Below are positions 10,191 through 21,474 of a stretch of DNA of 64,000 nt, piece by piece. A program made the translations under genes and the position numbers. The notes under the pieces are model-generated. The model saw only the letters and a program-made list of their open reading frames with translations. It made no database searches and had not been told where the DNA came from. The first letter of the stretch is position 1; the number at the start of each line of letters is the position of its first letter. The stretch is from Omphiscola glabra (lineage: Eukaryota; Mollusca; Gastropoda; Lymnaeidae), in NCBI GenBank assembly GCA_964017045.1, contig OZ024799.1:35159736-35223735 (forward strand). Reading direction: 5' to 3'.

Positions 10191-11590
10191 TTAATCCGTA
10201 TATTTAATGGAGATCTTTTCACGTATTCCACGTGTTAAACAGGTTCTCTGCAACAAAACTACCACATCAAATAAATAAAAAAATAATACACACGTGTGTG
10301 GGCCTGAGTGTACTTGAACCGGACGGGATGGGTGATAGCTAACATTATCTTCAAGTCTCTGACCTGACTTGAAAAACAATAACGATAATGAGATTACCTG
10401 GACTTCCCACATCAGCATTATCTAAGCAAAGTTATGTATTTTCTGTGAACTGTTGTATCGCTGGACGCCATTCATAATATGACAGATGCTTTCCCTAATG
10501 ATGTACTGTTGCCTGTGGTCACGATTGAAAGCCAAATTAAAATTAAATTACATAAATGGCGTGATTAACTTCGGAACTTCGTTTCTCAAACACTAATAAG
10601 TCTGGTGAGTCTAATGAGTCTTAGTCTAGGGTCTAGTGAGTCTAATTAGTGTAATGAACTAATATGTTTTGAATGTAAAAAACCGACCCCGTAAACATTT
10701 ACCACATTCTAAATGAAGATATTCATTGAAAGTCCGGAATACACAAAAAAAATAAAAGCTAATTTTTCCACTGTTTCTTTTAAAGCGGAAAAAATTCCCA
10801 ACCTAATTTTTTAAAGTTTAGTTAGAAACCAAGTGATTTAGCTTGAACATTTTTTGCTATATTTATTTTGTGCTATTAAAATATTTCTAGGTATCTAAGT
10901 CATAATGTTTGTTCTTAAAAAAAACAACTGAGTGCGAAAGCTGTCTTTAAAGCGACGAAATAGGCAGGGGTTCCCAACATTTTTGACTCGCTTAGCTCTT
11001 TTTGTAATCAATTTTTATTGAGTCCACCTTATGTATAACAATGTAATGGATTTTAGAAGTTTTCTAGAGCCCCTGAGTAGAGCATTTGAAGCCCTTAGCC
11101 CTCCACGGAGCACACCTTGGCAACAATTGAACGAGGTTATAGCTTTTAAGCCATTTGACGTCAAGTCATCAGTGCCCCCCCCCCCCCCTTTCCCAATCCT
11201 TTTCATCTCAAGCAACGACTGAAATTAACTGTAAGACTTTACAAAGTTTCATAAGTCTTAGCTGAATTTACTACACGAAGAGTAGTTTCCCACCAAATCC
11301 AACATCAAACCTGAAATAGGTTTTTTCCGAAACGGTCAGACATCTCTCCAACCGTTTATTAAGACTACTGCTAGGACCAAATATCTCAATGCTGAAGTGC
11401 TGCTTTTATATATATTGAGCAACACTTCATTGTCTTTTTATTTTTAGTGGTATCTTGAGCGAAAGACAATAAAGTTGCACTTTTTGGTAAACTTTTAAGC
11501 AAAGTACAATGCTCTTGTTAATGTGAGGCCAGTGAGATATTTCCTGAATAAAGACCCATCCGTTGAGCCTAGTTTCGAGTATGGGGTATT
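10191..11590. other. AT-rich intergenic DNA, one hAT-like end
   Basis: There is no gene. At 10965 the sequence caggggttcccaacattttt resembles one hAT terminus, but I found no matching second end before the poly-C run at about 11177-11188. Confidence 0.35.
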
Positions 11591-12758
11591 TGTTGTGAAC
11601 TGGATTGTTATGAATGGCTGGTAGGGTGAGTTGTTGACCGTCATAGTGTTTTGTGAGTTGTTGATCGTGAGATCAGAGCGTGAAGTTGGTTCGTCTTGTT
11701 TAGCTTTAGTGTATGCTGGGTGTTCGTGTGTAAAGATATAAAAGTCAGCGTGTGAAATGATCGTTACTTGAGATTAGTAGAGAGAAGTGAGATCGTCAAG
11801 AATAGTTGAGACGAGACCTTCCTGGGGTTCCGGTCGACACGTCTGTGGTGGCTTGCCGATTTGGAAGTGTTGGGCCACCGGACCCCCTCGACGTTAACCC
11901 GGGAAACATAACCACTATTGCGTGCCCTGCGTGGCAGACAAGGGCATGCATGGTAACTGCTGGAAAATGAACGGCTCCTACAAGGCTGCCACCTGTGATA
12001 TTTCCCATGTGGAAGAAAAGGCAGATACAAGGTAGGGATCATGATTACAAGTTGCCGTTAAGTGATATGAGGCGGGAGACTGTGATGGAAGTCTCTGGCC
12101 GATGATTCTAGATACGCAGCCCTGAGAAAGCTGCTCCTAGGCCACCGTTTCGTCCCAGCTATTTCGCAAATTAGTTGCCAGGTTGCAACACACTGTAGAA
12201 TCCCTCTTAGAGGGCGTCCGATGCTTCCCCGGGATGGGTGGGGGAGATATTAGGAAGTTAATGTTCCGCCCGACCTCTGGGAGAGTGGGCTGCGGACGCT
12301 TTAAACTCAGCGTTTTCGGTCGACCGGACGTCCTCGGACGAGGACGGTCTCCATCCGCAAACCCGATCAAGCGGTTGCTTGTGTGGGGGAGCGCCAGGGA
12401 GGGCATAAAGAACTTTAGCTCGACGGCCGCTGACGCCATTTCCCAATGAGACATTTCAGTGGAGTCGAGATTAAGATCAGTACCATTGTAGTGATGTTTG
12501 AGCAGAGAACGTTTTCTTGAATTGGTAGCTCGTCTGTATAAATAACTATAAAAGAACTGTTGTATTTTTTATCCCGAAATTTGTGATTTATATCCTTGGA
12601 TAGTGTTGTAATCACTAGATCACGTGGAGTCTACTGACCGTGCAATAAACGTAACTACTGCGGGATTTGTTAAAGTGTAAGAATGAAGATCCTAACATGT
12701 GAAGTCTTGAGCAGGCCGTAACATCTGTGATACTAGACAACGTTAGAAGGCCGTAACA
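11591..12758 (+). mobile_element. Probable degenerate LTR, split by a repeat insertion
   Basis: The left end TGTTGTGAACTGG matches the start of the LTR at 58.55 kb (TGTTGTGAACTAG). The right end gttagaaggccgtaaca matches that LTR's tail (gaaggccgtaaca). A TATA-like gatataaaag lies near 11732 and an AATAAA near 12645. Without the G-family insertion (about 11815-12470) the length would be about 515 bp, close to the 494 bp of the other LTR. No clear 5-bp target duplication was found (gtatt/gttga), so the assignment is tentative. Confidence 0.45.
11817..12470 (+). mobile_element. GC-rich dispersed repeat G, copy 1 (nested)
   Basis: Shares tagggatcatgattacaagt, ctagatacgcagccctg, ttagagggcgt, tgggagagtgggctgcg and gagcgccagggagggcataa with copy 2 at 20.49-21.01 kb. 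It is also alignable with the minus-strand copy 3 at 40.5-41.3 kb. Flanks gagacgaga (left) and gagtcgaga (right) may be a decayed target duplication. No conserved reading frame is obvious. Its higher GC content than its surroundings suggests a retroposon such as a long SINE, but the class is not established. Confidence 0.65.
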
Positions 12759-12934
12759 GTTGAAGGACCCTAGATTTAACAAAAGAATTTTTGTATACGT
12801 TTTTTTGTAGTGTTTGGTGTATAACGTGTGTTATGTTTGTGCGGTTTGCGACTTTGACATGAAGTTATTCTGTACCCGGGCAAGAATAGACCCTCTCCGA
12901 TCTCAGCCTTCTCTTAGTTTTTTCCTTCAAAACA

Positions 12935-13100
12935 ATTGTTTTCTTTACAGAAACCACACCATACCACACACCCACACAACAAATACCCCATCATCCGACC
13001 CTTACCCAATTTCTCAACCCACACATCCCACACACACAATACAACCCCACCTCCCACACGTCACACCCCATACTCCACACCACACACGCCTACAACCCTA
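12935..13100. repeat. CA/CCCA-rich low-complexity tract
   Basis: Irregular CACACC/CCACAC runs. The small open frames across it reflect composition. Remaining bases between 12758 and 13374 hold nothing recognised. Confidence 0.75.
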
Positions 13101-13374
13101 TCGTTTGTCTCTCATTGAATAACGTTAATTAATTGTAACTGTTGGGTTTAGCGGTATATTATTTATTTTTTTTTATTGTTTTTGAAAACACATCAGCTTA
13201 ATACACGGAGAGAATATAATGTATATTTATATATATATAAATTATTGCCAATAAATTATTTTACTGTGATTAAAAGTCTAGAGGCTCACGGCTTTCATTA
13301 ATAATCTAATTCAAAGAATTCTTAAATTCACAGTCATAAAAATTCGTTAACGTGTTTGGCTAATTCTTTTTCAG

Positions 13375-13496
13375 GTAAACTGGAAACAAAATCCACGTAT
13401 GACTGAAATAAAACAAAAAAGCAACAACAAAATCAACTAAACGCAACACATTCAAAGAACATTCAAGGATCAGGCATCGTCTTGTCCAAAACCAAA
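13375..13496 (+). other. Putative 5' UTR of the LRR exon
   Basis: It follows a pyrimidine-rich acceptor (ctaattctttttcag). The same place also reads cag/gtaaac, so it could instead be a donor; the pyrimidine tract favours the acceptor. Confidence 0.4.
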
Positions 13497-14650
13497 ATGA
13501 TTTCTATAGCCAACCCGGCGGCAGCAGTTATGCTGTATATTTTTACAAACGGCGTAGTCCTCGGTCTCGAGGTCAGGCGAGGTCAATCAGTCCTACATCA
13601 CAGAGGTCATTTCAAATCCTTGCAGTCGTCGTATGAATCCGTCAACGTTGTGTCAGTCTCGAAGTCGTCCCAACCATCACCTGTTGAACAACACAAATCC
13701 GTGCGAACATCAGACCAAAGCTCTCGCACAAGTAGTTCTTTCCCAAACAGCTTGACAGAAAATGAAACCCGTTCTGCAATTCCTCGTTCTGAATCTCAGA
13801 CATCGCGTCAAAATCTCATTAATAGCTGCTGCACAAACTCCTCCAATAAAAACATCAAAGAGAGCATTTCAATTCCGATAAGCCCTCAACAACACTCTGT
13901 TACATCTAATGGAGTGAGAAAGCGATTCAATACTCAACATAATCAATACGACGAGACGTCTCATCTGCAACCATCACATTTCGGAAACATCTTAAGCTTT
14001 AGAAATCAGTCACCATCATCTAAACGCGTCATCCAATTGGCTAACGGTCGCGTCAAATTCAAAACTCCTTCAGACAAACCGTTTGGTGATCCCCCGTTTC
14101 GAGATCCTTCTTCACACGACATAAACATATCAGAAGACGGTCCAAAGATTTTCCATCACAGAGGTAAGCGATCGCACATTCTCGGTATCAAATCACATAC
14201 ATTCGGTCACGTGATTGAAGCCTCTGGACGGATTCTCAACTCAAGTTTTCACAAAATAACGTCGGGTAGCCAATCCCCCGAGCCACAACGCAACACGCTT
14301 CCAGCTGAAAACGGCAGCGCTACCGACGCGGCACCAATCACAGTTCTACGAGACATAAACAGACGCAAGGCTACAACACCAAGCATTCTTGTTGACTCTG
14401 AAGCTGCAGTAGGAATGGATCCGTTGAGCACCAGTGGGACTGCGTCTAACACACACCCCAGTGGTGCCGTCATGGGAAATCTGTCATCGGGGGCTCCAAA
14501 GGCGTGGACGGTACACGATGTCTCCAACAAATGGTGCCAGGCACTGTACAACGCACACCGGACCAAGATCATCAAGCTGAACTGTTCTGGGCAGGACTTT
14601 ATGGACGTGCCCAACAACGCACGGCTCTTCATTCCCGACACGGACAACCT
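13497..14650 (+). CDS. First coding exon of a secreted or membrane leucine-rich-repeat protein (partial)
   Basis: This is the best host gene in the window. The ATG at 13497 (context accaaaATG) opens 384 codons. An in-frame TTG upstream is a less likely start. Residues 1-24 (MISIANPAAAVMLYIFTNGV...) look like a signal peptide. Residues about 30-340 are Ser/Thr/Asn/Gln-rich without a recognised fold, with two HHRG motifs. Residues about 344-384 contain KWCQALYNAH, IIKLNCSGQDFMDVPNNAR and IPDTDNL, the pattern of an LRR N-terminal cap (cysteine, LNCSG, a VP site, then the first repeat). The exon ends after CT at a consensus donor GTAAGT (14651), splitting a Leu codon in phase 2, common between LRR repeats. 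A polypyrimidine acceptor (ttctttttcag) ends at 13374, so 13375-13496 would be 5' UTR. Later exons are not visible. A Toll-like or other LRR receptor is possible, not proven. Confidence 0.75.
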
Positions 14651-14656
14651 GTAAGT
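14651..14656 (+). promoter_or_regulatory. Splice donor of the LRR exon
   Basis: CT/GTAAGT follows the metazoan consensus at all six intronic positions. Without splicing the frame would stop two bases later (TAA at 14652). Confidence 0.75.
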
Positions 14657-15857
14657 AATGGACGTTTGTATATTGAATTTTTAATTTGCAGATTTTATTC
14701 AGAACAAGATTGGTCTTGGCAAAATATTTAGCAAATTTGTTTTGGAAATAGTAATTCAAAAAAAATTAAATATTTTTTGTTTAAACTTCCCCGTTCAGTT
14801 AGGACCACGTAATTAACTGCATTGCTATAATCATAATTTCTAGCAATGTTGGATTAGATAAATACTGAAAGAAAATGAGGTACACATTTTTTTTAAGGGG
14901 CCACCCGTGAACTATTCATAGATCACGATATTTAAAGGGTCCCATATTATGTGTGGCAATTGGAGAGGGACAAAATAAAAAAATCGACCGTAATAGCATG
15001 ATAGATTCTTTTTTCTTATTGTATAGTTAAGTAAATATATTTATGCCACCATCATCACAAATTGTCGTATCCACCAGCTTTGTGTCAAAACCTACTTTCT
15101 ATGACTTGGAGATCGGGTATTTTCATAATAATTATTAAGTTAATTTGTTTAGATGTGTTACATAATTTAAATATTTATTTCTAGAATTCTAATATCTGTT
15201 CTCATTATAGCTATGAAATAGGAAAGAACGTTTGGTCAAGTGAGAACAGATGTTTTATCCGATTAATGTTGGCCTTTAAAAAGAAAGAGAGAAAAATTAG
15301 TAAAGGCCAACGCTTAAATAATCCTCTATCTATTAAATGAAAATTCACCAGATCATATTAGTTTATGATGCACACGGCTTTCTTCATGGAAGTGCTGCAG
15401 CCGTAGATATTGAACAATTTTGTCAATCAGAAATTGTGTTAGAAATATTTTCTCTCTGTATTCACAGATTATTTTTTTTATTAAAATATCCAATATAAAT
15501 TACCATACATTGTTCTTTCTCAGCATTACACCAAATACAATCGGATCGCTTGTGGCTTTTAACCAGGCGACTAAGAGTGCTTTCCGATACAGTGTTAAAG
15601 ATCGATAAATGATCTGGTTATGATTCGAAGAAGTTGCTTTCTTGAAACGACAAATGTCATAGAAAAGTAATATGCAAATGTAAATATTACAATATTACAA
15701 GATCATGTGTTAAATTTACTGAATATTTCAAAATTCATATTTTAACATAATTATGCCATACAACGTTTTGTGCCGATGCCAAACTGTTAAATTTTTATTA
15801 ATTTAAGAACATTGCTTTGGCTTTAATTTTACGTTTGTCTGCATCAGAGAAAAGTCT
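14657..15857. other. Probable intron of the LRR gene
   Basis: AT-rich and free of recognisable coding sequence. No following LRR exon was found on the plus strand within the window, so the intron may be very long or the gene a fragment. Confidence 0.45.
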
Positions 15858-15859
15858 TA

Positions 15860-16312
15860 GATGACTGAGACAAACGCTGAGATGACTGAGGCAAACACTG
15901 AGATGACTGAGGCAAACACTGAGCTGACTCAGGCAAACGCTGAGATGACTGAGGCAAGCACTAAGATGACTCAGGCAAACACTAAGATGACTGAAGCAAA
16001 CACTAAGATGACTGAGACAAACACTGATATGACTGAGGCAAACACTGAGATGACTGAAGCAAACACTAAGACGACTGAGGCAAACACTGAGATGACTGAG
16101 GCAAACACTGAGATGACTGAGGCAAACACTGAGATGACTGAGGCAACCACTGAGATGACTGAGGCAAACACTAAAATGACTTAGCGAAGCACTGAAATGA
16201 CTGAGCAAAGCACTGAAATGACTGAGCAAAGCACTGAAATGACTGAGCAAAGCACTGAAATGACTGAGCCAAACAATGAAATAACTTAGCCAAACACTGA
16301 AATGACTGAGGC
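15860..16312. repeat. 21-bp tandem array, about 21 copies
   Basis: The unit is close to gatgactgaggcaaacact plus ga; the 3' third switches to the variant tgagcaaagcactgaaatga. Multiple-of-three length keeps frames open on both strands (7-residue repeats such as MTEANTE). There is no start context, splice site or flanking domain, so no gene is called. Confidence 0.95.
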
Positions 16313-16474
16313 ATCTGAAAACCCCATGAAAATCGGCTGATTACATGTTTTCACTCTAAGTTTTTGTGTCTAGAAAAAAATAAAAATCTTTAAATCTCAA
16401 AACCATTTAACGTAACATTTTATGAATAGGGACGAGTCAGTTTAGAGCATCGGTTATGTCAAGGTATAACTATT

Positions 16475-16850
16475 TATATATATATATGGCATCCTTCCTT
16501 CTTCGTGAGACAATGGACACATCTTTAATCGCAGCCGCGGCGTCTTATAGGTCTTGCCCCCTTCTGCCAACTCTCCATTCATCAAATCTGTCGGTTTACT
16601 GCCTTCCTCCATTCTCCTGACATGGCCCAACCAGTGAAGGGGCCTCTTGCTAATCGTTGATATTTTTCTATAAATTTCTGCACGTTCCAAGACCTCTGTG
16701 TTAGGCACCTCGTCCCGCCATCGAATGCGTAAAACACCTTTGATCGAAGCTGTTGAGTTTCCGCTCATGACTGGCATATGTGGTCCACACTTCACTGCCA
16801 TATAGGAGCATACCAAAAAACACATGACTGATAGACGCTTAATTTTCATG
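16475..16850 (-). mobile_element. LINE C-terminal and 3' end remnant
   Basis: The minus strand encodes RWRDEVPNTEVLERAEIY, then LHWLGHVRRMEEGSKPTDLM and NGELAEGGK, matching the LINE at 43.07-43.25 kb (KWQDKVPNTDVL, RWLGHVKRM, ELASGKR). The 3' end reads aaggatgccata and runs into (TA)n, the same end as the copy finishing near 43.58 kb (gatgccatacata). It is 5'-truncated and frameshifted. Confidence 0.8.
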
Positions 16851-17056
16851 TTTTAATGTTTATTGTTAGAAATGGGAATATCGACTGTCAATAGCAATAA
16901 CATGCTAAAACCAAAAAAATAATTTTCTATTCTAGAATGATATTTGGATATTTCATGATCGTGTTACAGTTATTGTGCCATCATGTGACAGGCATCACAG
17001 GGTTGAACACAACAAGATCAAACACGTTATTTGTGTATTGTGAATGACATAACAAT
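16851..17056. other. AT-rich spacer
   Basis: Nothing recognised. Confidence 0.4.
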
Positions 17057-17311
17057 ATATGAAAGGCCGAGTAGAAAAAGTACGTAAGTGTATTTTTGCA
17101 GTTTTGAGAAAAATGAGATTAAAGTTTTTAAATTCGTATTTTAAAACCTTAAAAGCTGCTCGAAGAAACTCTGTATCTAACACATTTGGACATTTTTCAT
17201 GAATGATATTTACAGGAATGATTCCGAAGAAGTAAACAAATATAATGTCTGTCTTAACTCATTTTTTGAAAAATTGTAACTTAAGTACTTTTTCGACTCG
17301 GCCCTTCATAT
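17057..17311. mobile_element. Foldback MITE with about 60-70-bp inverted arms
   Basis: The left arm begins atatgaaaggccgagtagaa and continues to about 17128. The right arm (about 17246-17311) is its imperfect reverse complement, ending ttcgactcggcccttcatat. Both ends abut TA-rich sequence, compatible with a TA-targeting (Tc1/mariner-type) duplication, but the flanking microsatellite hides it. There is no coding capacity. Confidence 0.6.
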
Positions 17312-17385
17312 ATATATATGTAATTGGACCGCCACGTGTTCGCGGATCGATACACACTATAAACCATGTGATCACGTGGTTACAC

Positions 17386-17610
17386 ATGAAAAGATTCGAC
17401 ATATTGGCACTTGCATTCTATCTTTGGTCGCGTTTTGATGGCATTTCCTGTACGGCACGATCGTCGCTAATTAATTGCTCTGACATTTTCGATGATATTT
17501 CTGAACAGGAATTTTCTACCTCTAGACTTTTTTCAGACAGTGAAAGAAAAATATTCAGGCACCTCTCTATTAATAAAATAAATGCGCACGATGCAACAAT
17601 CTCACTCTGA
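17386..17610 (+). CDS. Small hypothetical secreted-like ORF (74 aa)
   Basis: ATG at 17386 gives MKRFDILALAFYLWSRFDGI, which resembles a weak signal peptide, then two cysteines, a Ser-rich acidic middle and a stop at 17608. I recognise no family. There is no good promoter at the right distance (a TATAAA at 17358 is too close) and no splice evidence, so this may be chance. Confidence 0.15.
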   Translation: MKRFDILALAFYLWSRFDGISCTARSSLINCSDIFDDISEQEFSTSRLFSDSERKIFRHLSINKINAHDATISL

Positions 17611-19760
17611 TAAGTTATTTCAGAATTAAAGTTCTTGTAGTGGTGACAAATTTATTAAAAACCTTTACAATTTGTTACTTTATGGTGCGCTGTCCAACTA
17701 TTTCATACGAAGATTTGGGGCCGTTTATCTAAAAGCCTTAGCTGATTTGTTAAATCAGTAATCAAGCATTTCTTTATTCATGCTCATTATGGTGTCATAA
17801 TATGTTATAAGTTTGATGACCATCAAAGTAGGTCCCCTGCGTCTTGCCACAGAAAACAATGTAAGAGTCACCGCTTGGACTCCATTTCGGCAGGTTTCAG
17901 TACTGAAACGATAGACTGAGAAACGATAGTTTGAGAAACGGTTATGAAACTGGTATTGCTTTTTTGTTGCGTCTACTCTAAAATATTTTTTATAAAGAAA
18001 AGTGTGATTCTATTTGCTAACCCCTGGAGTGTGAATTTCAATAATTCAATGCCCTTCCCAACTCAAACATTGATGACATATTGCCTTTTCTTTGGGTTAC
18101 ATTTTGCACTTTGTTTCGAGTTAATTTTTTCCCCTTGTTTGGTAGCGTGTTGGTGACCTTCCTTCAAATCGTAATTCAACTACTCAACATTGACCTAATG
18201 CTATTTTGTAATGGACGAAGTAAATGACAGCAAAATGAGAAAACCCTTTCTTGTCTTTATATGACATTTTTATATTTTTATTTTATACATCAAATACAAA
18301 GAAATTAAAAACATTGCCAGTCTATAATTTCAATAGACAAATAGAATATTGTCATCGTTGTGGAATCCAGCATCCAACGTCATGTTTTAAGTGTTGTAGT
18401 TAACGGGAATTAATAACCAAAATCTTAAATGGCTTGCACTAGAAACGAAACAATTAGCTAAGCGAATATTGATTTTAGAACCACACAAGAAAATTCCCAG
18501 ACACAGTCATCCTTTAGTACAACCGCTCTTGATTAATTAAGTTGATGTGTTGGGAATTTATTTTTACAAACGTATTAAAAAATATTTAATTAATACATTT
18601 TATATCTGGTAACTTCATATGCAAAATGTTTCTTTATGATAAAATACACTTAAATTTGTATAAAATGCTTAGACCTACGATAAATTTTTTTATTCTTAAC
18701 GAAGATAAAATGTATATTTAATTGTTCGACTCGTTAACATTAATGACAGAAAAATGTTAAAAAGTTTAATAGGAATTTTTCTGAAATGGATTTCACATTT
18801 TTTTACCCGGAAATATGATAGGCATTGATGTTAAAAATAAAAGGATTGAAATGGAAAAACAAACAAAAAAAAACAACAAAAAAACAATAGTTTCTTTCTT
18901 GTGCCATCTTCGCTTTTAGCGGCATCTCCCTCCTCTTAGTTCTTTTTCACGTATTCCTCTTCTACCTTCCTGCTGTTCATTCTGCACGTAAAAAGTATTC
19001 TCCGTTGTTCCATGGTCTGCGTGGTAATTTCTTGTCTTGCGCCCCGAGCTGAACTAAACCAATTTTCCTCAATGCCATTGCCTCGATTGCCATCAACTCC
19101 AATTTTGCTTACAATGAACGTTATGAGAATTGTTTTCCTCCATAAAATCGAAATATTTCGTTGTTTTAACATTACTTTTATGACAGAGCAGAGTTTTTTT
19201 TAACTTTTTTGTTCCCTGTGCCCTTTGCCAGTTTAATGAGGCTTTACACCTTTTTTTTGGATTAACATTTGTAAATTAAAATAATATCATTATAAAGAGG
19301 TAATTCAGTCCAGGACCCCTGGCGTCTTGCTAAACAGGTTAGGAACCCCTGTTCTAGCATTAGCGCATCATGCTGTTTGATGAATTGTTATGGTGTTTGA
19401 CATTGAAGCTACACCGTAAAGGTCATGTTTAGTCCAGCCGGGCAGATCAATTATCTGCAGCATAAAACATGTCACGGACATTGCAGACACCAGAAACACA
19501 CATTTTATGATCAAACGCACATTGTCGTACTATATGAAACTATATGTCAGCGGCTCTCAAATATTCTTGATGATTGGACTCCATAGGCTGCACTGGAAGG
19601 GTCCTCCCAATAATTGGTAAAGAACGTTTTTTTCTCAGAGCTTAAGCAAACTCCCCAGGAGCTACCGTCTTACTATTTGAGACCTCAAATCAACAAACAC
19701 ATTATTTAAAAAAATCAAAAACACACACACACAAATATAGCAGCATTACACAGGAAGATC
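17611..19760. other. AT-rich intergenic DNA with hAT-like ends
   Basis: There is no supported gene. Near 19334-19354 ggttaggaacccctg resembles a hAT right end, and near 19548 cagcggctctcaa resembles a left end. They do not form a complete element that I could delimit. Confidence 0.35.
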
Positions 19761-19789
19761 CATTGCTGTTCGCTTAACAGGTTGAGATT

Positions 19790-20060
19790 TAAAATACCCG
19801 AGTTTCCGGTACCTTGAGCCGGTACTGGGAAACTCCCTAGTGTGCCCATGGCTTAAGACGTTTCTAGCGACCTCGTCTCCTCAGAATGACCTCTAGTACC
19901 TTGACGTGTCTACCTGGTAATAGCTTGGCTGATACCAGCAATACCGGCCACCTACCAAAAGATCCGCTGCATCAGGCGTACTCTTGATTTTGGACCCGAG
20001 GATCAGAATCTGGCTTTTGACATGTCCGGGGTGCCGGGCCCTCGTCCCGGTGAGAATTCC
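19790..20060. other. GC-richer island, unidentified
   Basis: A compositionally distinct block containing ggtaccttgagccggtactg and tgccgggccctcgtcccggt. It may be a dispersed repeat, but no second copy was found in the window. Confidence 0.3.
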
Positions 20061-20149
20061 ACATTGACATTTGCCTATAATATGCTTTTACGCACAACAT
20101 CACGATACCTTCCATAAGCAATATAGGTCAATGAATTGTATAGTCTTTG

Positions 20150-20400
20150 ACCGTAATCTTACAATTGCTTCCATAAGGCAGTAAAGCGATTATATTGCAT
20201 AGTCCTTGTTCTTCCTCTCTTTCTTTTTCCCTGTGGGTTCCATGTTAGATGGTTTACTTGGATTGTGCCATATCCACATCCATCTTTTCCCTGTAATGTC
20301 CTCAGCATTTCAACTTTTAGATATTTCCTCCGCAGTATTTCTTTGTCGCTGATGAAGCTTGGCCATTTTATGTAAGGACCTTTCTCACGCAAATATTATT
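20150..20400 (-). mobile_element. LINE C-terminal coding remnant (second family)
   Basis: The minus strand reads SDKEILRRKYLKVEML, then LTWNPQGKRKRGRTRT and soon a stop. The WNPQGKR-RGR motif is characteristic of the C-terminal tail of a widespread LINE protein class. It differs from the WLGHV...GKRSVGRPR tail at 43 kb, so it is probably another family. Frameshifts follow. Confidence 0.7.
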
Positions 20401-20487
20401 AAGGTTTTGACTTTCTGCGTGTTCTTCAAGTTTCGGTTCTGATATGAAGCTGCAAACAGCACAATTAAATTAAATGCTATTTCACAG

Positions 20488-21010
20488 ATAGAAGAAAAGG
20501 CAGAGGCAGGGTAGGGATCATGATTACAAGTTGCCGTTAAGGGATATTAGGCGCGTGGCTGTGGTGGAAGTCTATGGCTGATAATTCTAGATACGCAGCC
20601 CTGCGAAAGCTGCTCTTAGGCAACCGTTTCGTCCCAGCTATTTTGCAAATTAGTTGCGAGGTGAAAACCCACTGTAGAATCCTTCTTAGAGGGCGTGCGA
20701 TGCTTCCCACGGACTGGTGGGGCGGGAAATATTATGACTTAATGTACCGTCCTGACCCCTGGGAGAGTGGGCTGCGAACGCTTTAAGCGCATCTCTATCG
20801 GTCGAATGGGCGAGGAGGGCCTCCATCAGCAGACCCGATCAAGCAGTTGCGGGTGGGGCGCGGGTGACACCCGTGGGGTCTCTGGCGTGCCCCCGCACAG
20901 TCCGGCTTCGAGGACACCTGACGCCTGGCTGGTGTGGGGGAGCGCCAGGGAGGGCATAAGGAACTTAGGCTCGACGGCCCGCTGACGCCATATCCCAATG
21001 AGATATTTCA
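20488..21010 (+). mobile_element. GC-rich dispersed repeat G, copy 2
   Basis: Nearly collinear with 12012-12470: gaagaaaaggcaga, tagggatcatgattacaagt, ctagatacgcagccctg, ttagagggcgt, gggagagtgggctgcg, gagcgccagggagggcataa. It lacks the first 200 bp present in copy 1, so it is 5'-truncated in that orientation as expected for retroposition. It carries an extra GC-rich stretch at about 20849-20930. Confidence 0.75.
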
Positions 21011-21474
21011 GTAGTAGTGAAGAAGGGTATTAGAATAGTATACATTTAAATTTTACACTCAAAGCACACGCTCGCGTCAGAAACACAAAAAAGTTCTATT
21101 AAAAAAATGACACTAAAATCTATTGAGAAATCGAAATGAACTAAATGTATGCACTGATCCTCTAAAAACGGAAGAAAAGAAAAGCCCTCTCATTGTAAGA
21201 GTGCAGCGTGATGTGTAGACATTTTAAAGAAATCTTCTCGATTGGAAGGGGAAACAGTGAAATAGTTGAAGGTTTTCTCAGCGAAGCCTCAGTAAGATGT
21301 GACCAAGCGTCGATGTTAAATGTGGATGGTTTTACTACTTTTGTAAGGCTTTTGTGTTCAATCAGATTGAAAAGGTCAAAGGTCACTCCTAAATCCATTT
21401 TCTTCCGTGTACTGATAAAATTAATGAGTTTAAAAGTGACTCGAAATTGTGCATACTTTTGAAAATGTGTTTTG
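21011..21474. other. Intergenic DNA
   Basis: Overlapping antisense frames of about 80 residues have no recognisable domain and are not called. Confidence 0.3.

Noticed and set aside
10965..11222. hAT MITE starting caggggttcccaac
   Set aside because: No matching inverted right end or target duplication found; left as a single hAT-like end.
14249..14647. 132-aa antisense frame
   Set aside because: Lies wholly opposite the LRR exon and has no domain or splice support.
15798..16250. 107-150 aa frames with MTEANTE/LSHLSVC repeats
   Set aside because: Same artefact from a 21-bp array.
21162..21462. Overlapping sense/antisense frames of 78 and 84 aa
   Set aside because: No domain, no promoter or splice evidence, and mutually exclusive.
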